Source of the DNA: Epithemia pelagica
Lineage: Eukaryota > Bacillariophyta > Bacillariophyceae > Surirellales > Surirellaceae
Length of the DNA: 64,000 nucleotides
Reading direction: 5' to 3'
Assembly (NCBI GenBank): GCA_946965045.2
Contig: OX337231.1
Coordinates: 1,736,001 to 1,800,000 of the forward strand
The notes under the pieces are model-generated. The model was not told the DNA's origin and searched no databases. It worked only from the letters and a program-made list of their open reading frames with translations. Every line of letters begins with the position of its first letter. The first letter of the stretch is position 1. The position numbers were made by a program, and so were the translations under genes. Below are positions 40,340 through 49,775 of the stretch, in pieces.

Positions 40340-41974
40340 CTAGGCCCGTCTGCTCTTGACGGTTGGAACAACAGTCTTCTTGATTCGTTGGTCGTCCAAG
40401 ACATTGAGCTTCTGCAAGCCCTCCTCTTCTTCTTCAACACATTCAAATCCTGCCATGGCTTCAAGAAAATCCATGGCACCCTCGCCTTCCACTTGATACA
40501 TCACCTGCTGAAACTCATGTACATACCTGTTAGCACTGCTATTATTTTCAGGCAAGCGACCTTGGAATATGCGAATCAAGCGTTCTGCCTTGTTGACAAA
40601 AAAATAACATACATCGGTCTCACAAAAGCCATCAGAGTCTCCTTCGATTTTCTTGACATTAACTTCGTTGTTGGAAGGGTCGGGGTGGCTCAGGTAAGCT
40701 TCCACAATCTCCATCAGTTTTCCGTGGATTGCACTGTTATTCCAATCGAGCAAGTATCCTGGTTTGATTGGGAAGTATTCAATGTTCAAGAAATAGATGA
40801 TTCGTTCCGACTTTTTGTACGGAGGAATGACATCATCGATTTGAATAATAAAAATGACTGCAATAGCGTTCAGAATGGCATCCACCATATCATTTACAGA
40901 CTGCACAAAAAAGAAATTGAGGACGAACAAGCTGTATCCCATGACAATATTCACGCAATGATTATTGAAGAGTGACCACCAACGGTGCGACTTGACGCGG
41001 TAGCTTGTGTACTTGTCGTAGGGGCAAAGCTTGCGCATCCTTCGATTGAAGTTAGCAACACGATCAATATCTCTACCCAAAAGGAAAAAGAAGTATCCCA
41101 GAGCAATCGCGTTGATGATCAGGATACCAGCCCATTCCTTATCGTGCCCGTCGTCGTCCTTGAGCCACACATCTCCACGATTTTGATATGTTCGTTTTAT
41201 TTCGTTGCCAAGAAAGTAGAATAAGTAAAACATGCCCAGGTAGGTGACCGTGACTTGCAGTGAATTAAGAATATATTCTCCTCTGTCCCCATCAGGGCTG
41301 TAAAAGAAAGCAGCTTCAAAAATGTTGTAATCATGCCCTTTCAAAAGTTTCAGTTGAATATGAGCTGACGCCAAACGTACTGGATTGACATCCTCTCCAG
41401 TCATATGTATAGCTGCCACTGATCCTGTTGTATAGGGATCACATGCCCCTTCTTGTTGTTCCAAGTCAACGCCATTCACTGCGTGGTCTTCTTTACGGCC
41501 TTCAGCATGTGCACCGTTGCGACCGCTATCCTTTGAAACAAACGAACTTTTAGCCTGTGTCGCCTCATCGCCATTTGTGCTTTCGTCGATATTGGTGACA
41601 TCGGGAAGTCCCTCACTGGGCTTGCCTTCATCGGAGAGATATTTTGTTCCACCATCGTCGAAACGTGCATCATCACCATTGTGGGTATCTTTCTGTTTGT
41701 CGCGTTCGGCCAGTCGCTCTACTATCACAACGAAGAGGCCGCCATCATCGTCCAGTAACGATGGTGTGTAAAACTTGTCGTAGTCCTGGTAACCTCCAAA
41801 GACGAAGGCAATGGCATGGTTCAAACGGTGCAAAGTCATGATGTGAGACACGAATTTGCATATGTCGTGGAGATTTTGTCTCATTTTTCTTGCCTCCTCA
41901 CGACTCATCATCACGACTCCCGACTCGCGACGGGACCAGATGCGGTCGCACATACATATTTTTGGTCTTGCCAT
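40340..41974 (-). CDS. Polytopic membrane protein of unknown family
   Basis: 544 aa from the ATG at 41974; the open frame starts at a TTG at 42019. The ATG pair at 41911/41908 (MMSREEARKM) is an alternative start, and a short upstream exon in another frame is possible. An acidic, Gly/Asp-rich loop (about residues 80-170) follows a helical start (NLHDICKFVSHIMTLHRLNHAIAFVFGGYQDYDKF). Three or four membrane segments lie at about 235-400: VTYLGMFYLFYFLG, ILIINAIALGYFFFLLG, IVMGYSLFVLNFFFV, and ILNAIAVIFIIQIDDVI. The last ends with an Asp pair (IDDVIPP), a likely functional site. The C-terminal 150 residues are soluble and acidic. I do not recognise the family. Confidence 0.6.
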   Translation of the reverse strand: MARPKICMCDRIWSRRESGVVMMSREEARKMRQNLHDICKFVSHIMTLHRLNHAIAFVFGGYQDYDKFYTPSLLDDDGGLFVVIVERLAERDKQKDTHNGDDARFDDGGTKYLSDEGKPSEGLPDVTNIDESTNGDEATQAKSSFVSKDSGRNGAHAEGRKEDHAVNGVDLEQQEGACDPYTTGSVAAIHMTGEDVNPVRLASAHIQLKLLKGHDYNIFEAAFFYSPDGDRGEYILNSLQVTVTYLGMFYLFYFLGNEIKRTYQNRGDVWLKDDDGHDKEWAGILIINAIALGYFFFLLGRDIDRVANFNRRMRKLCPYDKYTSYRVKSHRWWSLFNNHCVNIVMGYSLFVLNFFFVQSVNDMVDAILNAIAVIFIIQIDDVIPPYKKSERIIYFLNIEYFPIKPGYLLDWNNSAIHGKLMEIVEAYLSHPDPSNNEVNVKKIEGDSDGFCETDVCYFFVNKAERLIRIFQGRLPENNSSANRYVHEFQQVMYQVEGEGAMDFLEAMAGFECVEEEEEGLQKLNVLDDQRIKKTVVPTVKSRRA

Positions 41975-42152
41975 TCTTCTGCACTCGAGCCAAAAACTCA
42001 GAGTGGACGGCTCGGACAAGCGCCATCGTCATTTCTGGTACATTTCTACAAAGATCATGCGAACCAAAGGCGCGCGGGCGCAGTAGCTTCACTTCCTCGC
42101 TCCCCTTTCTCGGAACGAACTTTAGTGTGAGGTGAGCCACAAAACAGAAACC

Positions 42153-43109
42153 ATGAAAGCTGAACTACTCATCAATACGACAAATACAATCGCTCTGTCC
42201 GAAAATGAAAGAACTTTTCCAATAGTGTCACCAATCTCAGTATCATCGGATTGTCAGGATCCTGGGGATGTCTGGAGTCCCAGTGGAGAAATCTTGAATC
42301 TCGATATCAACGTGGTCGAAAGTTCGGATTCCTATTATACTGACCTGGTATTGAAGTATCTGCAGGTGTTCTACCAGAAGCACGCGAAACTCATCAAGGC
42401 ATCGCATGGCCTCACACATGCCATGACAGTGTATGAGCACTCGTGTAAGGCAATTTCATGCCACGAGCCAGCTTTGTCGTCAAAAGTTGTCATGGAAATA
42501 CAAATTGCCGCCCTACTACACGACACTGATGATTACAAGTATTTCCCAGATTCTCCCAAGGGAACATACCCAAATGCACTCGATATCCTCATCAAGGCCG
42601 GCGTCCCCTCCGAGAGTTATGGCAACATTATCGAAATGATTTCGCTCGTTGGCTGTTCAGAAAATGGGAACTTTGTGCCGCAGTCTATCCGTGACACCAA
42701 CTCCTGGTATAAGTTGATTGCCCGATGGTCGGATCGATTGGAAGCTGTTGGAGCTGCCGGAGTTGTGCGATGTTTCCAGTACAGCAAGGAGATCCAACGT
42801 CCACTGAGCAGTCCTAAGTCACCACGGGCACAAACCGCCCAAGAGGTTTGGGAGTTGTGCCGGGCGGAACAGTTTGAATCTTACCAGAAGAATGGACCAT
42901 CGGATGACGACATGATGACGCATTACTATGACAAGCTCCTTCATGTGTCTCGCCCTCCTCCCGAGATTGTTCAAAACCAGTATTTGATCGACATGGCAGA
43001 AGCCTCATCAAAAGAGCTCGTCGAAATGTGTGTTCGTTTCGGACGAACAGGCAAAGTCGACGAGGAATACGTGCGACACCTGGCTCTTGAAATAGGAGCC
43101 ACTGTGTAA
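42153..43109 (+). CDS. HD-domain phosphohydrolase-like protein
   Basis: 318 aa from the ATG at 42153 (frame open from a GTG at 42132). HD-domain residues are visible: His in SHGLTHAMTVYEHS, the His-Asp pair in ALLHDTDDYKYF, and the distal Asp in RWSDRLEAVGAAGVVRC. The middle has GTYPNALDILIKAGVP and IEMISLVGCSENGN. These are zinc or iron sites of metal-dependent phosphohydrolases. The chain ends EYVRHLALEIGATV. The substrate is unknown; related bacterial proteins are annotated only as HD hydrolases. Confidence 0.7.
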   Translation: MKAELLINTTNTIALSENERTFPIVSPISVSSDCQDPGDVWSPSGEILNLDINVVESSDSYYTDLVLKYLQVFYQKHAKLIKASHGLTHAMTVYEHSCKAISCHEPALSSKVVMEIQIAALLHDTDDYKYFPDSPKGTYPNALDILIKAGVPSESYGNIIEMISLVGCSENGNFVPQSIRDTNSWYKLIARWSDRLEAVGAAGVVRCFQYSKEIQRPLSSPKSPRAQTAQEVWELCRAEQFESYQKNGPSDDDMMTHYYDKLLHVSRPPPEIVQNQYLIDMAEASSKELVEMCVRFGRTGKVDEEYVRHLALEIGATV

Positions 43110-43342
43110 CAAAAGCACAGTCATACGCTATGTTCTGTGACGCCTGGCCATTTGCAAGAGTCTGCAACTCTGTAAGTTGCTGTTTCAGTGGCAGAAATCC
43201 TCCGTTGACCTGAATACAGAAACCTTTCATGTCTGATGCTTTTGTGCTCATTACCATTCCCATGCTTCTTCCTCTCGGAAAACATGTACAATTGATCAAA
43301 ATCTTTAGTTAACATGTAGGAAGAAGAGTAAGAGTTTTATTT

Positions 43343-46264
43343 TTATTGAAATGCGTCGGTTTCATCAGTGTTTTTGTACCCGTCTTGTGTTTCGATTGTC
43401 GTTGATTCGGCAATAGATTCGACTGTTGTGGATTCTGTTGCCAGTTCGAGAGCCATCGATTCACCTGTTGAGTTCCCAATTGCAGCTGGTGTTGTCAACA
43501 GCTCCGGGGTTTCGACAAGCTGCTCAGCAGGCTCAGATACAAGAACGGCGTCCATAATTTCTATTTCGCCAGCTTCACCGTCTTCAATGCAAACACTGTC
43601 TGGGCATGCATCTTGAATTGCCTCTGCGACAAAAGGGCTCTTTTCTAAGGCTTCTTGGCGTCTTTCCGCAGCGGCTTTATCCATCATTTGTTCACGGACT
43701 GTAAGATCTTCTTCGTCATAATCAATATTTCCAATTCCCAATTGGGTCAACATCGCCTCTTCCCCAAGTTCCTGTAAGTTGCGTTGCATTAGGACTTCTC
43801 TCTTTTTGGTCTCAATAATGGCAGTTACTTCTTCTACTGGAACTCCAAGAGAACGCATCACAGCAGCACCAAAGGGAAGAGTCATCATAATGGTATCCTC
43901 TGGCAATACTGGAACCATGGCTGCCACATTGAGCGTATTCTGAAGACGGCTCGCATGGTCTGCGTCAACTGCCCGACAAAAGATCTTGAGCTCGGGATAC
44001 CATCGCCGTAAAGCAATCACGACGCGAGTTGCTTGGGCTCTATCAGCGATGCAAACAATGATAATCTTTGCATTGCCAACATTGAATGCCTCAGCGACCT
44101 CTTGGCGGCCAATATCTCCATAGAAAACCGGAAGCCCTAAATTTCTCGCTTGAATTGCCTTGTTCGGATCAATTTCAAGTCCGACATATTTTATAAGCTT
44201 GCGATCAAGCAGATTGCAAACAATCTTTCCCACTTGGCCGTAACCAACCACCACCGCGAATTCATCACTATTCTTGATCTCATTAGCATCCGCGTCTTGG
44301 CCGAGATAGTGGGTGAAGTCTGTTGATTCTTCCAATTTCTTTGCGATTCTTGCTCCCACACTTGACATTAAAGGAGTGAGAGCCATTGTCAAACTAGCCG
44401 AAGTAAGCAATAATTTTGTTGTTGGGGCATCCAGAATTCCAAGCGACCGCGCTAATCCAAACGCCACAAAAGCAAATTCTCCTCCCTGACTGAGAATAAG
44501 GCCATTTTGTAGACTAGTCGGCAAGCTCAGCCCAAATCCCAGGGACAGCGCCGTTGTAATTGCAGCTTTCAATCCCATGATACCGAGAACCAATGCTCCA
44601 ACAACCGGTAGCTTGGCTGCAATTAATCTTACGTCAATCTCATATCCCACCGTGACAAAAAATAGACCCAACAGAATTCCTCGAAAAGGCGCAATATCTG
44701 CCTCGACTTGATAGCGATAATTTGTCTCTGACAAAAGTACCCCCGCCAGAAACGCCCCAAGAGTATTACTTAATCCCAAACCTTCTGTCATAAAGGACAT
44801 AGACAACACCGTGAGTAGAACAAGTCCCAAAAACGCCTCCTGCGAGTTGGCCTCTGCAACTGTTCGGAAAAGACGATTCAAAAGAAACCTTCCAGCAAGT
44901 GCAATCGATCCGAGTGCCATTCCTGCTTTAAGGAGGGCTGATCCAACGGCAGCTGCCAAGCCGGTTCCAGAACCGGCCAAAATGGGAGTGACCACCAGCA
45001 ATGGGACGACAGCCAAATCTTGAAACAACAAGATACCGAATGATGCTTTTCCAAACCGCGTGGCCAGTTGATTTTTGTCTTTCAGCAATTGAAGTACAAA
45101 AGCCGAACTTGACAGGGCCAAACCACCGCCAACAACCACCTGCGCATTCGCAGGCAAACCCACCAGACCTCCAACACCGGCAACCGCTGCGCCCGTTACA
45201 AGGAACTGACCCAAACCAAGACCGAAGACGTCTTTCCGCATTTGCATCAACCGCTCGATACTAAGTTCAATGCCCATTTCGAAAAGAAAGAAAACAATTC
45301 CTAGCTCAGCGAACACTTCGGTTGTATGAATCCCTCGAATAAAACCAAATCCGTTGGGACCGAGCAACATTCCAGATGCTAAAAATCCCAAGATTGGATT
45401 GGTACCAAGCTTTTTGCAAATTGGAGTGATGAGAGCAGTCGCCAAAAGCAGGATCAGAGCATCCGATTTTGGTCCTCTCATGTATGCATTCAAGTCAAAC
45501 ATGGCTTCCTGAACCGTACGAGAAGTGGCCTTTGTTGCTTGAGCCATACTTTCCTCAACCCCATGCTCAATCCTGTTTAATACCGTTCCCTTCTTGGGAC
45601 GAAAAATGGAAAAATCATTGTTGCGTTGCGGTTGAATGCCGGTAACTTCTCCTGCTGAACCTCCTCGTGTTGCAGCTACCGTAGATTGAATGATCGCATC
45701 ATTTTTTGCGCTTTCATGAACAACTTCAATGGGAGCCCCCGATGACTGCATGGTTACAGGACCATTTTGACTGTATAGCGACCCATATCTCCCAGCGAAA
45801 AGTACAGAACAACTCAGCACAAGACCAAGGAACAAGCTCTGGAACCGTCTCTTGGCTCGCCATTCTGCCAGTTTATCCATCCAGAAGGTCATGTTCCCTC
45901 GAAGCATGCGAATCCATTTCCTTACTCCCCGGTTTGAGCGAGAAAACAAGGAGTTTGTTTTGGAAGGGAGACCTACCTCATCTCCATGCTCATTGCTATT
46001 CCCCGCAGCTTGCTGCATGGAAGTAGGTCGGATGGGACCAGCATAGCGATGATGCAACCGTTGGGACCTAGGGGCCAAACGTGCTATCGTTGACGGCGAT
46101 ATTAATATATCCTTCTTCCATGCTGTGCTTCCGACCGAAGTTGTCGTCGGATGCACGAAGGCTGACACAATGGTTGGAGAAAGTATGCCACTCGAGATCA
46201 CAAGGAAAGCGATCAGGTTCACTATGACAAAGCCGATTCTTGTCCCATGGGAAATATGAGTCAT
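43343..46264 (-). CDS. Plastid K+/H+ antiporter (KEA, CPA2 family)
   Basis: 973 aa. The longest frame starts at a GTG (46339); the ATG at 46264 gives MTHISHGTRIGFVIVNLIAFLVISSGILSPTIVSAFVHP, a signal peptide ending in the plastid motif Ser-Ala-Phe. The Na+/H+-exchanger domain runs from about 280 to 640: GTNPILGFLASGMLLGPNGF, FFLFEMGIELS, FGILLFQDLAVVPLLVV and ILSQGGEFAFVAFGL. A TrkA-N/RCK domain follows (VVVGYGQVGKIVCNLL; then FYGDIGRQEVAEA), which binds NAD(H). This is the KEA1/2/3 layout. KEA proteins adjust proton motive force and stromal pH. The C-terminal tail is long, acidic and repetitive (ATESTTVESIAESTTIE). Confidence 0.93.
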   Translation of the reverse strand: MTHISHGTRIGFVIVNLIAFLVISSGILSPTIVSAFVHPTTTSVGSTAWKKDILISPSTIARLAPRSQRLHHRYAGPIRPTSMQQAAGNSNEHGDEVGLPSKTNSLFSRSNRGVRKWIRMLRGNMTFWMDKLAEWRAKRRFQSLFLGLVLSCSVLFAGRYGSLYSQNGPVTMQSSGAPIEVVHESAKNDAIIQSTVAATRGGSAGEVTGIQPQRNNDFSIFRPKKGTVLNRIEHGVEESMAQATKATSRTVQEAMFDLNAYMRGPKSDALILLLATALITPICKKLGTNPILGFLASGMLLGPNGFGFIRGIHTTEVFAELGIVFFLFEMGIELSIERLMQMRKDVFGLGLGQFLVTGAAVAGVGGLVGLPANAQVVVGGGLALSSSAFVLQLLKDKNQLATRFGKASFGILLFQDLAVVPLLVVTPILAGSGTGLAAAVGSALLKAGMALGSIALAGRFLLNRLFRTVAEANSQEAFLGLVLLTVLSMSFMTEGLGLSNTLGAFLAGVLLSETNYRYQVEADIAPFRGILLGLFFVTVGYEIDVRLIAAKLPVVGALVLGIMGLKAAITTALSLGFGLSLPTSLQNGLILSQGGEFAFVAFGLARSLGILDAPTTKLLLTSASLTMALTPLMSSVGARIAKKLEESTDFTHYLGQDADANEIKNSDEFAVVVGYGQVGKIVCNLLDRKLIKYVGLEIDPNKAIQARNLGLPVFYGDIGRQEVAEAFNVGNAKIIIVCIADRAQATRVVIALRRWYPELKIFCRAVDADHASRLQNTLNVAAMVPVLPEDTIMMTLPFGAAVMRSLGVPVEEVTAIIETKKREVLMQRNLQELGEEAMLTQLGIGNIDYDEEDLTVREQMMDKAAAERRQEALEKSPFVAEAIQDACPDSVCIEDGEAGEIEIMDAVLVSEPAEQLVETPELLTTPAAIGNSTGESMALELATESTTVESIAESTTIETQDGYKNTDETDAFQ

Positions 46265-46627
46265 CTTGATCGGTCGGAAGGGCGAACAGAGAACAGAGAG
46301 ACAAGAACTCTTTCTTCCCCTATGTCTCGTCGGGTGCACTGTGTCAAGAACCGACTATTGTTGTTACTGTTGAAGTGCGATGACTTCTATTGCAAGATTC
46401 CCATTCAGTTCGTCTTTCGCTGATCGCTGATTGTTCAGGTTACGACCAACATGAACGCAATCATCACAAACACTCGGACGGACACAGCGCATTCACTGGG
46501 AGACGTCACTTTGATGACCAAACAACGACCAAAACGCGTCTAAGGATTTATTTGGACGCGCGGAGGTGCACAAGATACGATCTGCCCACAAAGAGAGCTA
46601 TTGAGAACACTCAAATAAACCCCCATC
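46265..46627. other. Divergent promoter region, KEA/ceramidase
   Basis: 363 bases between two divergent start codons. No conserved coding or RNA feature recognised. Confidence 0.5.
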
Positions 46628-47719
46628 ATGCCAGCCAATTTGGATCAAAGTCAACAACAGATCATTTTGACCGTCACTACCATCTCCAGCATAGCCATTC
46701 TCAGCTTGGTGGCTTATGCGGAGTGGGTCGAGATTCCTCGATTGACCCGGCTGGCAAAAAAGCAACAAGCAGAAAATGAGACCATCGCGTCATTGAAGAT
46801 TAGAAAAATGTCGATATTCTACACTTGTCTCAAACTGTTTTTCTACATGGCCATATCAACATTTTTCTTCTCATTACCTATTATCTTGTTCCACACCGCT
46901 TCAGACACGTCATCAAACATTGTCACTTCGAGCATCAATTTTTGCGAATCGGACTTTCGTCATACAACATTTATCGCCGAACCAGTCAACACCATTTCAA
47001 GTATCATGGCATATCTTCCCTTGTCCGCCTTGGGTGCACTTCGATCAACCACAATCCAGCAACGAACGAGATATATGATCTGCTACGGCACCTTATTCAT
47101 GATTGGTGTGGGATCCACCTTGCTTCACTCCTTTCTCACAGCCATGACGCAAGGCGGCGACGAGTTGCCCATGTTGTGGTACACAGCGGCGACGAGTTTT
47201 GGTGCATTCGACGTCATCTTTTCGGGTATTCCAGGCGTTGGAACTTTTGTGGGCATCACCGCAATCCTTTCGACGCTGGTGTATGTCCAGTTCCGAGCCA
47301 ATTTCACCTACTTTTACCTGATGTTCACGTCCTACACAGTTACTCTGTCGTTGAGCTTGATTTATATTGCTCTCTTCAAGAAGTGGGAGAACAGAAAGAA
47401 CGGAGCCGAGTTCAAGCGTTGTGTTCTTTTACCGTTAATGCAAACGAGTTCAATAACCCTTGTGTTTGCAGTTTGGTGTTGGATAGCTGAAATGCTCGGA
47501 TGTGAGGCCGCAAGTCAACAACCCACCGATACACTACAGTGGATGGTTTGGAATAGAGTGCTCCATCCATGCTGGCATTTTGCCACTGCAATCGCTGCCT
47601 TTCTTGTTATTCAAGAAATCTATGCAGCAGAAGGTTTCTCCAAGGGTCATGGGATGCCATGGATCGTATCGGTAGGGGCCCCATTCGTTGTGTTTGATGA
47701 CACGCAGAAGAGTGCATAG
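46628..47719 (+). CDS. Alkaline ceramidase (CREST superfamily)
   Basis: 363 aa, ATG at 46628. An integral membrane hydrolase that splits (phyto)ceramide into a sphingoid base and fatty acid. The metal and catalytic motifs are FCESDFRHTTFIAEPVNTISS, then GVGSTLLHSFLTAMTQGGDELPMLWYT, and HPCWHFATAIAAFLV. Acidic Glu/Asp and His positions match the family (ACER/YPC1). Seven or so hydrophobic helices are predicted. The N-terminal 65 residues with one TM (IILTVTTISSIAILSLVAYAEWVE) are an extension. Probably ER or Golgi. Confidence 0.88.
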   Translation: MPANLDQSQQQIILTVTTISSIAILSLVAYAEWVEIPRLTRLAKKQQAENETIASLKIRKMSIFYTCLKLFFYMAISTFFFSLPIILFHTASDTSSNIVTSSINFCESDFRHTTFIAEPVNTISSIMAYLPLSALGALRSTTIQQRTRYMICYGTLFMIGVGSTLLHSFLTAMTQGGDELPMLWYTAATSFGAFDVIFSGIPGVGTFVGITAILSTLVYVQFRANFTYFYLMFTSYTVTLSLSLIYIALFKKWENRKNGAEFKRCVLLPLMQTSSITLVFAVWCWIAEMLGCEAASQQPTDTLQWMVWNRVLHPCWHFATAIAAFLVIQEIYAAEGFSKGHGMPWIVSVGAPFVVFDDTQKSA

Positions 47720-48011
47720 CTTGTTCTTTCCACTTGCTCGCGACACATATTGGGTGAAGAGATATGCCGATTGTAATGGATCATCCAGGATACTCAAAGA
47801 TGCTGATTGAAGTGGATTAGCAAGATGCTGAGAGCATTCGTATTACAGTTTCACATGGACGTGATCAAATTTTCCATATCTATATGGTCTATGTTTACTC
47901 CTATCCTGTTTTGCTAATTGTCGTCGTACGATTATCTCCGTGCCGCGTCTACTTTCCCACCATTGCGGCTGTGCGGAGGATCATTCCAAGACTGTGGGTA
48001 TTCAAAGGACG

Positions 48012-49280
48012 CTAGTCATCTCCAGTTTCCTCTTTCACCATAAACACATGGTATCTCTGCTGTTGAAGCTTGTACGGCGAGGTGGAAATCGGAAAATATT
48101 TCACTTTAGTCGTAATAGCCGAAGTGGAATTCCAGAACGAGGGCGAAACGCCCCCTTTATCGTACATGTTCTGACACAAGGGCAACGAAACTTGCTCCAC
48201 TATTATAGGAGCACCCGGCTTGGCAATCCGTATCATCTCCACCACCCATGCTTTGTACCATTCATCTTGCTTGGCTTGAGACTCTTTCAATTGTTTTGCC
48301 TGTTCTTTCGATGGTGAGACGGAACAAAGTTCATTGTATTTTCGTTCAACCTCAGCTTTGTCACCAGAGAACTGGAGAGGGTTTGCTAGCGGTGGAATCC
48401 TCCCAGCAAATACCAAATCGAATGAATCTTCCATCAGGAATTCATGGAGAAGAGTGGAATCAGCAGTACACAACGTGCCATATTTTCCGCCAACCGGGCC
48501 CAAGAATCGTGACAATACTGATTTCGCGACTGCGATGTTCTTTTGTTCAATATCGCTTCCATAAACTGTTAGTCCAGATAGACCTTTCTTTTCCCTTAAA
48601 AGTTCCAGTGTCATCAAAGCATCCAAACCGACACCCATGCCTGCATTGTATATAGAGGAGTTCGATCGAAGATAGGGAGCAAATCGAAAACTTTTCCAAT
48701 CAGACATGGCCCACTTGATCTTACTGTAGGTATTGCCCCACTTGTCATACGGGACATCTCTGAATGTCCTCATCCAAGCATCACGATCCTTGTTACTCAT
48801 AACGGAACTGGGAGGACTCATAGACTGTGCAAACTTATCATTCTTCTTCAAGGGGGCCGGACATTTGAACTGCAAAAGCGGCTTCACTTTCTTCAACAAT
48901 ACATGTTTGGACGATCTTTGGTTGGATCTCGGAGTGAAGACAAATACAAGAGAGAAGGCCACCACAATCATCCCCAAATTTCGAAGAGAATGTCGGGACC
49001 CAAAGAGTTTTCGAATCCACGTCGATTCCGATGGCCGTGGGCTCTGTAAAACTGTTTGCCCCTGTGACTCTGTTTGGCGTCGACGACTGTGTTTTACTGA
49101 AGCTACCACTAGGCTGGCAATTTCCTGTTGCTCGTCGTAGGAGTCTTCGTCGTCATCACGGTTACTACCAAGCTCTTGTTCAATGTTGAACGCAGCCACC
49201 ACACCAGGAGGTATGGCCGTGTCGTCTTGACCAAGTCCCAGCAGTTCTTTATCACTTTGATTGTTTGCGTTCGTTCTCAT
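48012..49280 (-). CDS. Membrane-anchored methyltransferase-like protein
   Basis: 422 aa from the ATG at 49280 (the frame opens at a GTG at 49379). The N-terminal 90 residues are acidic/basic and presumably cytosolic. One TM (LRNLGMIVVAFSLVFVF) at about 105 gives a type II topology. The rest has a methyltransferase-like fold: IYNAGMGVGLDALMTLELL (motif I variant), LTVYGSDIEQKNIAVAKSVL, SFDLVFAGRIPPLANPL, then MIRIAKPGAPIIVEQV. It begins with DAWMRTFRDVPYDKWGNTYSKIKWAMSDWKS. Motif I lacks the usual GxGxG, so activity is uncertain. Golgi location is an inference from topology. Confidence 0.6.
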   Translation of the reverse strand: MRTNANNQSDKELLGLGQDDTAIPPGVVAAFNIEQELGSNRDDDEDSYDEQQEIASLVVASVKHSRRRQTESQGQTVLQSPRPSESTWIRKLFGSRHSLRNLGMIVVAFSLVFVFTPRSNQRSSKHVLLKKVKPLLQFKCPAPLKKNDKFAQSMSPPSSVMSNKDRDAWMRTFRDVPYDKWGNTYSKIKWAMSDWKSFRFAPYLRSNSSIYNAGMGVGLDALMTLELLREKKGLSGLTVYGSDIEQKNIAVAKSVLSRFLGPVGGKYGTLCTADSTLLHEFLMEDSFDLVFAGRIPPLANPLQFSGDKAEVERKYNELCSVSPSKEQAKQLKESQAKQDEWYKAWVVEMIRIAKPGAPIIVEQVSLPLCQNMYDKGGVSPSFWNSTSAITTKVKYFPISTSPYKLQQQRYHVFMVKEETGDD

Positions 49281-49775
49281 TATTCTATAAAGTGAAAGAG
49301 TCGTTGGGAGACTCACGCTTGCCTGTGCTCTCTGGGCTCTGGGTCTTTCTGGGTTATTGTGGGGCTTGGCGCTTGGCACGAATTTTACACAGCGAGCCGC
49401 GACTCATCATTTACGGGTCTACCTACGTCGACCGACGAATTCCGATGCAATTAGCCAGACACCAGACCTACACTAAAACAAAACAAAAAGTCCTCTGTTG
49501 TAAATGACAAGGACAAACATTTATCAACTAATGTATTCGTACAGTGGGACATGCAGTGCACAGCGCGCGAAAGGCACACCTGTCTATTAATATACAAACT
49601 GGAGAGCAAACGTGGTATAGGGCGGCGGCGGTATAACAATGCCTGCCGTTCCAAAGAGGACAACCATGTGAAGAATTGAATCTCAAAAGTCAGGGCTCAT
49701 TTCGGGGAAAAAGAGTTCTTGTAAGAACTCGTACGCTCTCTACTTGGACTGGCGGAAAGGTTTGAGAGATTCTGG
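49281..49775. other. Intergenic, no gene seen
   Basis: 495 bases between the methyltransferase-like start codon and the 3' end of the secreted Asp/Tyr-rich gene. Nothing recognised. Confidence 0.5.
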